Below, in pieces: positions 23,847-32,468 of a stretch of 58,097 nt of DNA. Each line of letters starts with the position of its first letter. Position 1 is the first letter of the stretch. A model generated the notes under the pieces. It was not told the origin of the DNA and made no database searches. It saw only the letters and a list, made by a program, of their open reading frames with translations. The stretch is taken from assembly GCA_019162745.1 (NCBI GenBank), contig JAFLLC010000082.1, forward strand, positions 1-58,097, written 5' to 3'. The translations under genes and the position numbers were made by a program. Source of the DNA: Deltaproteobacteria bacterium (GTDB taxonomy: Bacteria > Desulfobacterota > Desulfuromonadia > Geobacterales > Pseudopelobacteraceae).

Positions 23847-25550
23847 ATGCATAAAAACAACAACATCGTGGCGGTCATGTCAAACATGGCCGCCCGGTGT
23901 ACATCGTGCGGTGAATGCGTCCGCCCCTGCGCTTTTCTGCAGGCAGAAGGAACGCCGGCAGCGGTTGCAAGAAAGGGTGACAGTGATAACAATCTGCTTG
24001 TCGCTTATCGCTGTTCCCTGTGTGGTCTCTGTGATGCGGTCTGCCCGGAACTTCTGTCACCATCGAACATGTTCCGCGCCATGCGGCAGGAAGCGGTCAA
24101 GCGCCGTACGATTGATCTGAAGCCATACTCCCCCTGGCTCACCTACGAAAAACTTGGCGGTTCGCTCCTGTTCCGTCGTGACATTATCCCCGAGGGCTGC
24201 ACAACTGTTTTCTTCCCCGGCTGTTCCTTTCCCGGCACACGACCCGACGACGTGGTCAAGCTGCTGCAGAAACTGCGCACAATCGACCCCACCATCGGGC
24301 TGGTGTTGGACTGCTGCGGCAAGATATCCCTCGACCTTGGCCTGACAGAGCGGTTTGAGACTATCTTCCATAAACTCACTGACCGGTTGAAAGCAAAAGG
24401 GATCACCCGCATTCTCACCTCCTGCCCCGGTTGCAGCAAGACCCTGCGGGAATACGGCGAGGAGCTTGAGACAACCAGCATCTATGAAATATTGGCCAAA
24501 ACCGAAACGGGTACTGTCCTCCCGCATGATGCGCCGGTTGTCACTGTGCATGACCCCTGCCCGGCGCGCTTTGATGACGCCCAGCAGCAGGCCGTCCGGC
24601 AGATGGCGCATTCATGCGGTTACCGGGTTGAGGAGATGCCCGGGCATGGACGCACTACCCGCTGCTGTGGCCAAGGGGGCATGGTCGAGGGATGCGTGCC
24701 GGGCACTATAACGCGTGAGGCGGGGCAGAGTGCAGCCGCAGCAGACGGCCGCACGGTGATCAGTTCCTGTGCCGCCTGTATTGATACTTTGGGTCCCCGG
24801 ACAGCCGCATTACACCTTGTCGATCTGATAGACAGCCGGGGAAACATACCGGTCCCAACCCCGCCCCTCTCATCGGCACAACGCTGGATGAACCGTCTTT
24901 TCCTGAGGGTTCGGCCACTGATGATGGCCCTGTTCCTGCTGGCAGGAGCGGTTCGGGGCGCAGCTGCGCAGGAACTGCCGGTAAGCAATTTTGCGGCAGA
25001 TGGATTGAAGGGGTGGGAAAGCAAAAGTTTTAAAGGGACCACCGACTACCGGATTGTGCAGGAAGGTGGGCACACAGTGCTGAAAGCCCACGCTAAAGCG
25101 GCGGCATCCGGCTTGACAAAGAAGATTAATTTCAATCCGGCTGCATACCGCTATCTGAAGTGGAGATGGAAGGTGGCAGGCACCGTGGCAGGCGGCAATG
25201 AAAGTACGAAGGGGGGGGATGACTATGCGGCGCGTGCCTACGTGATCTTCCCCGGTCGCTTCTTCTGGCAGATGCGCGCCCTGAACTACATCTGGGCCAA
25301 CAGGTTGCCCAAAGGCGAATTCATCCCAAACGCCTACACCGGTAACGCCATGATGATTGCGGTTGAATCTGGTCCGTCGAAGGCCGGTCAGTGGGTGTAC
25401 GAAGAACGGGATATCCTGGCCGACTACCGCCGCGTCTTTGGAGAAGATCCGCCAATGGCGAGTGGTATAGCGATCATGACCGATACCGACAACACCGGGG
25501 ATGAGGCGACCGCCTGGTACGGCGACATCACCCTCTCGACGGTTCGCTGA
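23847..25550 (+). CDS. Fusion: ferredoxin/CCG (HdrD-GlpC-like) protein plus signal-like segment plus DUF3047
   Basis: A 567-residue protein. Two 4Fe-4S motifs (Cys18-21-24-28 and Cys56-59-62-66) are followed by two CCG domains (CCG at 156 with SCPGC near 183-186; CCG at 273 with SCAAC near 298-301), the architecture of GlpC/HdrD-type electron-transfer subunits. Residues about 338-366 (MNRLFLRVRPLMM... to AAAQE) look like a complete signal peptide. From about 370 the chain is a DUF3047 domain (YRYLKWRWKV; TDTDNTGDEATAWYGDI), normally an exported stand-alone protein. Either the protein spans the membrane with Fe-S inside and DUF3047 outside, or two genes have fused by loss of a stop. Start 23847 has only a weak ribosome-binding site. 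Confidence 0.85.
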   Translation: MHKNNNIVAVMSNMAARCTSCGECVRPCAFLQAEGTPAAVARKGDSDNNLLVAYRCSLCGLCDAVCPELLSPSNMFRAMRQEAVKRRTIDLKPYSPWLTYEKLGGSLLFRRDIIPEGCTTVFFPGCSFPGTRPDDVVKLLQKLRTIDPTIGLVLDCCGKISLDLGLTERFETIFHKLTDRLKAKGITRILTSCPGCSKTLREYGEELETTSIYEILAKTETGTVLPHDAPVVTVHDPCPARFDDAQQQAVRQMAHSCGYRVEEMPGHGRTTRCCGQGGMVEGCVPGTITREAGQSAAAADGRTVISSCAACIDTLGPRTAALHLVDLIDSRGNIPVPTPPLSSAQRWMNRLFLRVRPLMMALFLLAGAVRGAAAQELPVSNFAADGLKGWESKSFKGTTDYRIVQEGGHTVLKAHAKAAASGLTKKINFNPAAYRYLKWRWKVAGTVAGGNESTKGGDDYAARAYVIFPGRFFWQMRALNYIWANRLPKGEFIPNAYTGNAMMIAVESGPSKAGQWVYEERDILADYRRVFGEDPPMASGIAIMTDTDNTGDEATAWYGDITLSTVR

Positions 25551-25733
25551 ATCCCAGGGCCATGGGGCGTTTATATTCGCCATCAGCCAAATTACTCCAA
25601 CCAAAAATCCGCAGCCGGAACCGGTTACAGACCTCCCCTCCAGCGGAACCGGGGCCGGGCGGCACACGCGCCTGTCAGACCAGTAGTCAGGCACGCGTGC
25701 GTTGGAATTCTGCTGCCCCCCCATCCTCATTTA

Positions 25734-25742
25734 TGCTATAAT
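25734..25742 (+). promoter_or_regulatory. Extended -10 promoter of the msrA operon
   Basis: TGCTATAAT is a perfect -10 hexamer (25737-25742) with an extended TG element, 68 bp before msrA. No good -35 is seen at 17 bases. The rest of the 25551-25810 gap holds nothing recognisable. Confidence 0.5.
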
Positions 25743-25810
25743 TTTGTTTCTGCCGCCTTGAGCGTCCGATCGTGAGATTCGGCAAAACTGGACCGCCATG
25801 GAGGATTGCC

Positions 25811-26431
25811 ATGAAGATCAATCGACTTCATCTGGGTGCAATACTTTGGTTTTTTGTCATAATCTGCATTCTGCCGACTGCCTCGTCCGGCGTAGAAACC
25901 CGCGAGAAAGCAACTTTTGCCGGCGGCTGTTTCTGGTGCATGGAGCAGCCATTTGACTCGCTGCCCGGTGTCCTGTCGGTCATGCCAGGCTACAGCGGGG
26001 GAACAAAAAAAAAACCCACCTATCAGGAGGTATCTGCAGGGGGCACGGGGCATACCGAAGCGGTGGAAATCATCTATGACCCATCAAAGATCAGCTACGA
26101 AAAACTGCTGTTGGTCTTCTGGCACAACATTGATCCCACCGTAAAGGACCGTCAGTTTTGCGATGTGGGGAACCAGTACCGGGCAGCCATTTTCTTTCAC
26201 AATGAAAACCAGCGCCAGCTTGCACTCCGGTCAAAAGAGCTTATCGAGAGGGATAGACCGTTCAAGGGACCGATAGTCACCGAGATTTCTCCGGCAAGCA
26301 CGTTCTATCCTGCCGAAGAGTACCACCAGCATTACTACAAGAAAAATCCGTTACGTTACCGCTACTACCGCTACAGCTGCGGACGGGACAATCGTCTCAA
26401 GGAATTGTGGGGCAGCGCTGCCGGACATTAG
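25811..26431 (+). CDS. msrA: Exported peptide methionine sulfoxide reductase A
   Basis: A 206-residue protein that reduces the S epimer of methionine sulfoxide. The catalytic motif GGCFWCME has Cys40 and Cys43. YSGG and the GTGHTEAVEIIYDP segment are typical. An N-terminal hydrophobic signal (about 9-25) sends it to the periplasm. Start 25811 has GGAGGA six bases upstream; the frame is open further upstream but without such a site. msrB follows after 27 bp, so both epimers can be repaired outside the cytoplasm, where abundant cytochromes would generate oxidants. Confidence 0.95.
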   Translation: MKINRLHLGAILWFFVIICILPTASSGVETREKATFAGGCFWCMEQPFDSLPGVLSVMPGYSGGTKKKPTYQEVSAGGTGHTEAVEIIYDPSKISYEKLLLVFWHNIDPTVKDRQFCDVGNQYRAAIFFHNENQRQLALRSKELIERDRPFKGPIVTEISPASTFYPAEEYHQHYYKKNPLRYRYYRYSCGRDNRLKELWGSAAGH

Positions 26432-26458
26432 AAATCAGCGTAACGGGGGAGGGTACCA

Positions 26459-27019
26459 ATGAAACGCTACACTCTGTTGGCCAGTATGTTATTCATCGCA
26501 TTGCTCTTTGCCTGCAACGGCAGTTCTAACACAACCGCCGCCGTTTCAAAAAATCAGGAGTCCTCTGCCGCGACTCCCACGTCGGTCAAACTCTATTCTG
26601 TGACCAGGAAGGGGTACCTTATGAGTGCAAAGGTTATCAAGACGAATGATGAGTGGCGTAAACTGCTCTCTCCCGAGCAGTACCATGTCACCCGCGAAAA
26701 AGGAACCGAGCCGGCCTTTAGCGGTGCAAACGTGAACAACCATGAAACCGGAACCTATCAGTGTATCTGTTGCGGTAATGACCTGTTCAGCTCAGAGCAT
26801 AAGTTTGAGTCAGGGACCGGTTGGCCCAGCTTCTGGCAACCTGTTGCTCCGGAAAACGTCTCTGAAAGAGCTGACAACAGCCTGTTCACGAGGCGGACCG
26901 AGGTGGTCTGCGCTCGCTGTGATGCCCATCTGGGGCATGTCTTCAATGACGGCCCCAAACCAACCGGCCTGCGCTACTGCATGAACTCGGCCGCCATGAA
27001 GTTTGTCAAGGCCCCTTGA
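26459..27019 (+). CDS. msrB: Lipoprotein peptide methionine sulfoxide reductase B
   Basis: A 186-residue protein that reduces the R epimer of methionine sulfoxide. Zinc-type cysteine pairs CICC and CARC are present, and the catalytic RYCMNSAAM lies near the C-terminus. The first 19 residues form a lipoprotein signal with lipobox LFAC, followed by a Ser/Thr-rich linker, so the enzyme is membrane-anchored outside the cytoplasm. Its TGA stop overlaps the ATG of the next gene by one base (TGATG), supporting an operon with msrA and the flavoprotein. Confidence 0.95.
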   Translation: MKRYTLLASMLFIALLFACNGSSNTTAAVSKNQESSAATPTSVKLYSVTRKGYLMSAKVIKTNDEWRKLLSPEQYHVTREKGTEPAFSGANVNNHETGTYQCICCGNDLFSSEHKFESGTGWPSFWQPVAPENVSERADNSLFTRRTEVVCARCDAHLGHVFNDGPKPTGLRYCMNSAAMKFVKAP

Positions 27020-28539
27020 TGGCAGCGGTTTCGGTCCTGCCGGATACTCCGGAAAACCGGCTGCTGACCGACAATGTCCACCCGGCCGACTGGACTAATC
27101 CTGAACCATCCGGGCGTTACAACCTGGTGGTAATCGGCGCCGGCGCCGCCGGGCTGATCTGTGCCACCGGCGCCGCTTCCCTGGGCGGCAAGGTGGCCCT
27201 GATCGAGCGGCACCTGATGGGGGGCGACTGCCTCAACGTTGGCTGCGTGCCTTCCAAGGGGCTCTTACGCGCAGCCAAAGCGGTTTATGACGCTCGCTCT
27301 GCAGCTGAATTCGGCGTCCGTGGCGGAGAGTCCATCAGCTTTGATTTTTCGGCCGCCATGGAACGTATGCGCCGACTGCGGACCGAAATCAGCAACCACG
27401 ATTCAGCCAAACGGTTTCGTGATGAACTGGGGGTGGATGTCTTCATCGGCGAAGGGAGATTCACCGGGCCAAACATTGTTGAAGTCGCCGGCAAACAGCT
27501 TCTCTTCAAAAAAGCTGCCATCTGCTCCGGTGCAAGGGCGGTAGCGCCGCCGATCCCGGGGCTGGCAGAGGCCGGTTACCTGACCAATGAAACCGTCTTT
27601 TCTCTGACTGAGCTGCCACCTCGCCTTGCTGTCATCGGCGCGGGGCCGATCGGCTGCGAACTGGCCCAGGCTTTTACCCGCTTTGGCAGCAAGATAACCC
27701 TGATTGAACAGGGTTCCCATATCCTGGGGCGGGAAGACCGGGATGCCGCTGAGATTCTTCACCAGACGTTCATCCGGGAAGGGATTGATCTGCAGCTGGA
27801 TGCAAGAATCCTCGGTGTTGAGCAGCATGGCACGGAAAAGATAGTCCGGTTTGAACAGCATGGCTCCATCAGCGTGGTTACGGTTGACCAGATTCTGGTC
27901 GGTGCCGGGCGCGCTCCCAATATCAAGGGGTTGGGGTTGGAGAGTGCCGAGGTCAAATTCGACAACAGCGGTGTCACGGTCAACGACCGGCTGCAGACCT
28001 CAAATCGTGACATTTATGCGGCCGGAGATATCTGTTCACCGTTCAAGTTTACCCATACCGCCGACGCCATGGCGCGCATCCTGCTGGCCAATGCCCTCTT
28101 CAAGGGACGCCAAAAGGTATCGGAGCTGACCATCCCCTGGTGCACCTACACCGACCCCGAAATCGCCCATGTAGGCCTCTACGAACAGGATGCCGAGGCC
28201 AAAGGGGTAAAGGTAACAACGCTGACGGTGCCGCTTGCCGAGGTTGATCGGGCACTATTGGATGGCGAGACCTCCGGGTTTGCACGGGTGCACCTGAAAA
28301 CCGGAACTGATCGTATTCTCGGCGCTACCATCGTGGCCCGTCATGCCGGTGAGATACTGAACGAGTTCAGCCTGGCCGTCACCAGCGGTCTGGGGCTGGG
28401 CGCCATTGCCAGGACCATCCACCCCTACCCCACACAGGCAGAGGTGATCAAAAAACTGGCCGATCTTTATAACCGTACCCGCCTCACCCCGCTGGTGAAA
28501 AGGGCGCTGGCCGGCTGGCTGAAATGGCAGAGAGGATGA
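27019..28539 (+). CDS. MerA/dihydrolipoamide-dehydrogenase-like flavoprotein disulfide reductase
   Basis: A 506-residue FAD/NAD(P)-dependent oxidoreductase. An FAD-binding GAGAAG near residue 40-45, redox-active GGDCLNVGCVPSK (Cys71, Cys76), a second nucleotide site GAGPIGCELAQ and GAGRAPN are visible. The dimerisation domain ends with HPYPTQAEVIKK. It lacks the N-terminal heavy-metal-associated domain and the C-terminal cysteine pair required by true mercuric reductases, so the name MerA would be misleading. The overlap with msrB suggests a thiol- or sulfoxide-repair partner role, although it looks cytoplasmic. Substrate unknown. Confidence 0.88.
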   Translation: MAAVSVLPDTPENRLLTDNVHPADWTNPEPSGRYNLVVIGAGAAGLICATGAASLGGKVALIERHLMGGDCLNVGCVPSKGLLRAAKAVYDARSAAEFGVRGGESISFDFSAAMERMRRLRTEISNHDSAKRFRDELGVDVFIGEGRFTGPNIVEVAGKQLLFKKAAICSGARAVAPPIPGLAEAGYLTNETVFSLTELPPRLAVIGAGPIGCELAQAFTRFGSKITLIEQGSHILGREDRDAAEILHQTFIREGIDLQLDARILGVEQHGTEKIVRFEQHGSISVVTVDQILVGAGRAPNIKGLGLESAEVKFDNSGVTVNDRLQTSNRDIYAAGDICSPFKFTHTADAMARILLANALFKGRQKVSELTIPWCTYTDPEIAHVGLYEQDAEAKGVKVTTLTVPLAEVDRALLDGETSGFARVHLKTGTDRILGATIVARHAGEILNEFSLAVTSGLGLGAIARTIHPYPTQAEVIKKLADLYNRTRLTPLVKRALAGWLKWQRG

Positions 28540-29357
28540 TGCAGCTGCTCAATACAACTCCCGAAACGCTTCGACTTACGGCCTTTCTCTCCCTGTTCGC
28601 CCTGCTTGCAGTGTGCGAGGCGCTCTGGCCGCGACGTCCGCTTACGGTATCAAAGTCACGCCGCTGGCTTGGCAACCTGGTCATTGTGACGCTGGACGCC
28701 CTGCTGTTGCGGCTGCTCCTCCCCCTGGCGCCTTTTGGCCTGGCGGCCATGGCTCAGACCAACGGGTGGGGGCTGTTCAACCGGTTCGGGGTGCACGGCT
28801 GGCCGGAACTGTTGGCAAGCCTTCTGCTGCTGGATCTGATTATCTACTTTCAGCATCGACTCTTCCACCGTACGCCGCTATTCTGGCGATTTCACCGGAT
28901 GCACCACACCGATCTCGATCTGGATGTCTCCAGCGGCATCCGTTTCCACCCGGTTGAAATTGCGCTGTCGCTGCTCATCAAGATGGCTGCGGTGCTGCTA
29001 CTCGGCGTGGCGCCACTTTCGGTACTGCTGTTTGAAATACTGCTCAATGCGACCTCCATGTTCAGCCACACCAACATGCGCCTCCCGTTGGGAATTGACC
29101 GCTGGCTGCGTCTGTTCGTGGTAACACCGGACATGCACCGGGTCCATCATTCAGTGATCCCTCGTGAAACCGACAGCAACTTCGGGTTCAACCTCCCCTG
29201 GTGGGACCGTCTGTTCAACACCTACCGGGCGCAGCCCCGTGAAGGGCATGACCTGATGGCCATTGGACTCCGGGAGTTCAGAGAACTTGACAAACTCGGG
29301 TTGCGGCATCTTCTGCTCCTGCCGTTTATTTCCACTCCTGCCCGGAAACCGCTGTGA
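28524..29357 (+). CDS. Sterol desaturase / fatty acid hydroxylase family membrane protein
   Basis: A 277-residue multi-pass protein with the histidine boxes of the di-iron hydroxylase superfamily: HRLFH, HRMHH and HRVHH. Hydrophobic segments lie at about 15-30, 50-70, 93-110 and 145-170. Start 28524 overlaps the preceding gene by 16 bp; ATG 28536 or 28539 directly at the stop are alternatives with AGAGG just upstream. Members oxidise lipids or lipid-like substrates using oxygen, which is notable in a mostly anaerobic lineage and fits the oxidative-damage theme of the operon. The substrate is unknown. Confidence 0.85.
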   Translation: MAERMMQLLNTTPETLRLTAFLSLFALLAVCEALWPRRPLTVSKSRRWLGNLVIVTLDALLLRLLLPLAPFGLAAMAQTNGWGLFNRFGVHGWPELLASLLLLDLIIYFQHRLFHRTPLFWRFHRMHHTDLDLDVSSGIRFHPVEIALSLLIKMAAVLLLGVAPLSVLLFEILLNATSMFSHTNMRLPLGIDRWLRLFVVTPDMHRVHHSVIPRETDSNFGFNLPWWDRLFNTYRAQPREGHDLMAIGLREFRELDKLGLRHLLLLPFISTPARKPL

Positions 29358-29409
29358 ATGTTAAAAAACTGCTTTATGCAAAGTCCACCAAAAGAGAGAC
29401 CGTTACCCC

Positions 29410-32400
29410 ATGACCTTTGATCCAACCCGCTGGACCCGCCTGCCCGTTGGCGCTACTGCCATCTGGCTCTGCCCTGACCGTCCAGCCTGGTTTGTCCCGA
29501 CCGCCGCAGGAGACCGCCTGTTGCAGAAACTGGCAGCAGGTGGAGCTGACAACACCCTTGAAACCGCCGCTTTCCTGCAACGTCTCCCCGACCCGCCGGC
29601 AGACCGCTACCCGGGACGAGCTTTCCTGCTGCCCGGAACGCCACCCCTGCGTGAGCTCTGGCTGCATATCACCGACCGCTGTAACCTGGCCTGCTCCCAC
29701 TGCCTGTTCAGCTCCGGTCCTGATGCCGCCCGTGAGCTGTCTACTGCACAACTGACGCAACATCTCGATGACGCCGCTTCCCAGGGATGCCGCACCTTTG
29801 CCCTGACCGGTGGCGAGCCGCTGGTGCATCACGGCTTCATCCCGCTGATCGACCATATCCTGAACATCGCGGAGTCCCGGATCGCCATCCTGACGAACGG
29901 CCTGTTGCTCGAAAAACGCCTGCAGCCACACTGGCCTCGGGAACGGCTTCATCTGCAGATCAGCCTGGATGGCAGGCCGGACCATCACGACAGCCTCCGT
30001 GGCGTAGGCAGTTTTGTTCAGCTTGAGCAGCAGCTGGTCTGGCTGAGAAACAACAACTGGCGGTTCACGTTAAGTTGCTGTGTGACGCGTGATAACGCTG
30101 ACGATCTGCCGTGGCTGGTTGATTACGCCGCTGACCATGGAGCTGCCGCACTCCACCTGATGTGGCATTTCATCCGTGGCCGGGGAAGTGCGGATCAGCA
30201 CTTGGCGCCACCGGAGCTGCTTAACCCGGTGCTCGACGCCATGCGGCAGGCGGAAGTTCGGGGAATCACGATTGACAACATTGAAAGTCTCAAAGGGCAG
30301 ATTTTCTCCCCGCCCGGCACGATCCATGACGGCTCCAGCGCGGGATGGGAGGCAGCCGCCATCGGCCCGGACAACCGGCTCTATCCCTCTGCTGCAACGG
30401 TCGGGATTGCTGAGCTGGGCACAACGCTGGAATCTGGTCTTCCGGCCGCCTGGCAGGGGAGCCCGGTATTATCTCGCATCCGCCAGAGCAGCGTAACAAA
30501 CCTTGCCGATCCCTGGCGCTATCTGCTGGGTGGAGGCGACCTTGACCACAGCTACCACCACTGCGCGACCTATATCGGTAACGATCCATACCAACCGTTG
30601 CTGGAACAGCTGGCGCTGCAGCTGATTGCACAGGCGGCGGCCCGTCTCCCTGAACCGTCCGGGCCTGCCGTAAGATTAAAAATGGGCGAACTGCTGGTCA
30701 GTTGCGGCAGCCACGGGCCGGTTGCCGTCTGTCACACCAACTGCCTGCTGTCACTGGACGAACCAACTGACAGCCGCGGCGAGGTAGGGGCCTATTATGC
30801 CACTGCCGCCGGCGACAAGCGGAGCGAGATTCTGAACCCGGTTCATTATGATGTTGACCTGATCGAGCATATTCCGGCGGCGTACCGCTTTCGCGGTTAT
30901 GGTTGCGGCAGCCCGGTAATGGATGCGGGTATAATGCCCGGTGAACGGGTAGTGGATCTGGGGTGCGGCGGCGGAGTGGAATGTTTTATCGCTGCCCGGC
31001 TTGTTGGATCTCATGGGAGCGTTACCGGTATTGACATGCTTGAGCCGATGCTGGAGCTGGCCCGCAAGGGAGCGCTCGAGGTCAGGCAGTCACTGGGGTA
31101 CGACAACCTTAGTTTCCAAAAAGGTTACCTGGAAGAGCTGCCGCTGCCGGATAACGATGCCAACCTGGTAGTCTCCAACTGCGTGCTGAATCTGTCGAGC
31201 GACAAACGTTGCACCTTCGCCGAAATTTTGCGGGTATTGGCGCCCGGTGGTCGTCTTGTGGCGGCTGATGTGGTCTGCGAGACAGAGCCGGATGCGGAGA
31301 TCCTGAATGACGAAACGCTTCGAGGTGAATGTATCAGCGGCGCCATGGTTCAGAAAGACCTGCTGGGGATACTGGAGGAAAGCGGATTTACCGGGTTCAG
31401 GGTAATTACACGGCTCCCTTATCGAATCGTGAACGGTCATCCCTTCTTCTCCCTGACCTTTACAGCTAACAAAGCGGCAATCCTCAAACCCGAAAGCGTC
31501 AGGGTATTCTATCCCGGTCCGGCCAAAGGCCTCTTCACCCCTGGTGGCCTGTGGCTCCGCCCCGGTCAGACCGGCATGATCAGTCAAAATGATGCCGACC
31601 TGTTAGGCGATCAGATCTGGCGCCTTGACGAACGTGGCTTCGTCACCAACGTGGCCATTGCTGCCGGCGCCAACTGTTCCATTCCCCCCGAAGCCAAAGC
31701 GGCGCCGCTCCAATCGCCGAAGACATCCCATGCTGACGGCTGTCTGGTCTGCGGCGCGCCGCTGGTCTACCACACAACCGAGGTAGAAACAGCCTGTCAC
31801 TTCTGCGGCAAGGTGCTGCCGGCCAACGCCTGCTGCCTGCAGGGGCACTTTGTCTGTGACAGTTGCCACACCGGTGATGCCTTGGAGCTGATCGAACATC
31901 TCTGCGGGGCAACGCTTGAAACCGACCCGATATCCCTTTTTCAGGAAATCAGAAAACATCCTTCCATCCCGCTGCATGGGCCACAATACCATGCTCTGGT
32001 CCCCGGGGTGCTGCTGGCCTGCCTGCGCAACGCCGGGAAACCGGTTACCGGGGGGCAGCTGAGATCGGCCATCCAGCGCGGTGGCGAAATCAGCGGCGGC
32101 AGTTGCGGATTTTGGGGAGTATGCGGTGCAGCGACAGGAGCAGGCATCGCCTTCAGCGTACTGCTGGAAGCCACTCCACTCAAAGCGACTGCCCGCCAGA
32201 CCGTACAGAATATCGTTCAACAGGTGCTGGCGGAGATTGCCGGACATGAGGCGGCCCGTTGCTGTCAGCGCGATTGCTGGATCGCCCTGCGGAGCGGGAT
32301 GACGATTGCGTGCGAGCTATGGAGTCTTGATCTGCCGGCGGTTGAACCGTTCGCCTGCTCCCAGATGGCACGGAACAAGGAATGCCTTGGGGTGAGTTGT

Positions 32401-32415
32401 CCATTGTGGCCGTAG
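29410..32415 (+). CDS. Three-part fusion: radical SAM, ArsM-like methyltransferase, DUF5714
   Basis: A 1001-residue protein. Residues about 80-330 are a radical SAM domain with cluster motif CNLACSHC (Cys91, 95, 98) and TGGEP at 133-137. Residues about 465-670 are a class I methyltransferase with DLGCGGG at 516-522. It also carries the arsenite-methyltransferase-like cysteines: Cys499 in GYGCGSP, Cys591 in SNCVLNL and Cys641 in CISGAM. The C-terminal region from about 778 has zinc-like CLVCG, CHFCG and CDSC pairs typical of DUF5714. It follows the desaturase gene by 52 bp. It may modify or methylate a metalloid, metal-bound or peptide substrate. The combination is recognised; the reaction is not. 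Confidence 0.82.
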   Translation: MTFDPTRWTRLPVGATAIWLCPDRPAWFVPTAAGDRLLQKLAAGGADNTLETAAFLQRLPDPPADRYPGRAFLLPGTPPLRELWLHITDRCNLACSHCLFSSGPDAARELSTAQLTQHLDDAASQGCRTFALTGGEPLVHHGFIPLIDHILNIAESRIAILTNGLLLEKRLQPHWPRERLHLQISLDGRPDHHDSLRGVGSFVQLEQQLVWLRNNNWRFTLSCCVTRDNADDLPWLVDYAADHGAAALHLMWHFIRGRGSADQHLAPPELLNPVLDAMRQAEVRGITIDNIESLKGQIFSPPGTIHDGSSAGWEAAAIGPDNRLYPSAATVGIAELGTTLESGLPAAWQGSPVLSRIRQSSVTNLADPWRYLLGGGDLDHSYHHCATYIGNDPYQPLLEQLALQLIAQAAARLPEPSGPAVRLKMGELLVSCGSHGPVAVCHTNCLLSLDEPTDSRGEVGAYYATAAGDKRSEILNPVHYDVDLIEHIPAAYRFRGYGCGSPVMDAGIMPGERVVDLGCGGGVECFIAARLVGSHGSVTGIDMLEPMLELARKGALEVRQSLGYDNLSFQKGYLEELPLPDNDANLVVSNCVLNLSSDKRCTFAEILRVLAPGGRLVAADVVCETEPDAEILNDETLRGECISGAMVQKDLLGILEESGFTGFRVITRLPYRIVNGHPFFSLTFTANKAAILKPESVRVFYPGPAKGLFTPGGLWLRPGQTGMISQNDADLLGDQIWRLDERGFVTNVAIAAGANCSIPPEAKAAPLQSPKTSHADGCLVCGAPLVYHTTEVETACHFCGKVLPANACCLQGHFVCDSCHTGDALELIEHLCGATLETDPISLFQEIRKHPSIPLHGPQYHALVPGVLLACLRNAGKPVTGGQLRSAIQRGGEISGGSCGFWGVCGAATGAGIAFSVLLEATPLKATARQTVQNIVQQVLAEIAGHEAARCCQRDCWIALRSGMTIACELWSLDLPAVEPFACSQMARNKECLGVSCPLWP

Positions 32416-32468
32416 CGCTCTACGCGCCCCGACGAAACAAAATTTAAAATAACTATTCTGGAGGAATA

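Noticed and set aside
27019-28539. True mercuric reductase (merA)
   Set aside because: It lacks the N-terminal metal-binding domain and the C-terminal cysteine pair, and no other mer genes are nearby.
29410-30430. Arsenosugar-type radical SAM protein ArsS as the identity of the radical SAM domain
   Set aside because: The cluster motif context and following region match the PqqE/NirJ-like type better; only the methyltransferase domain looks arsenic-related.
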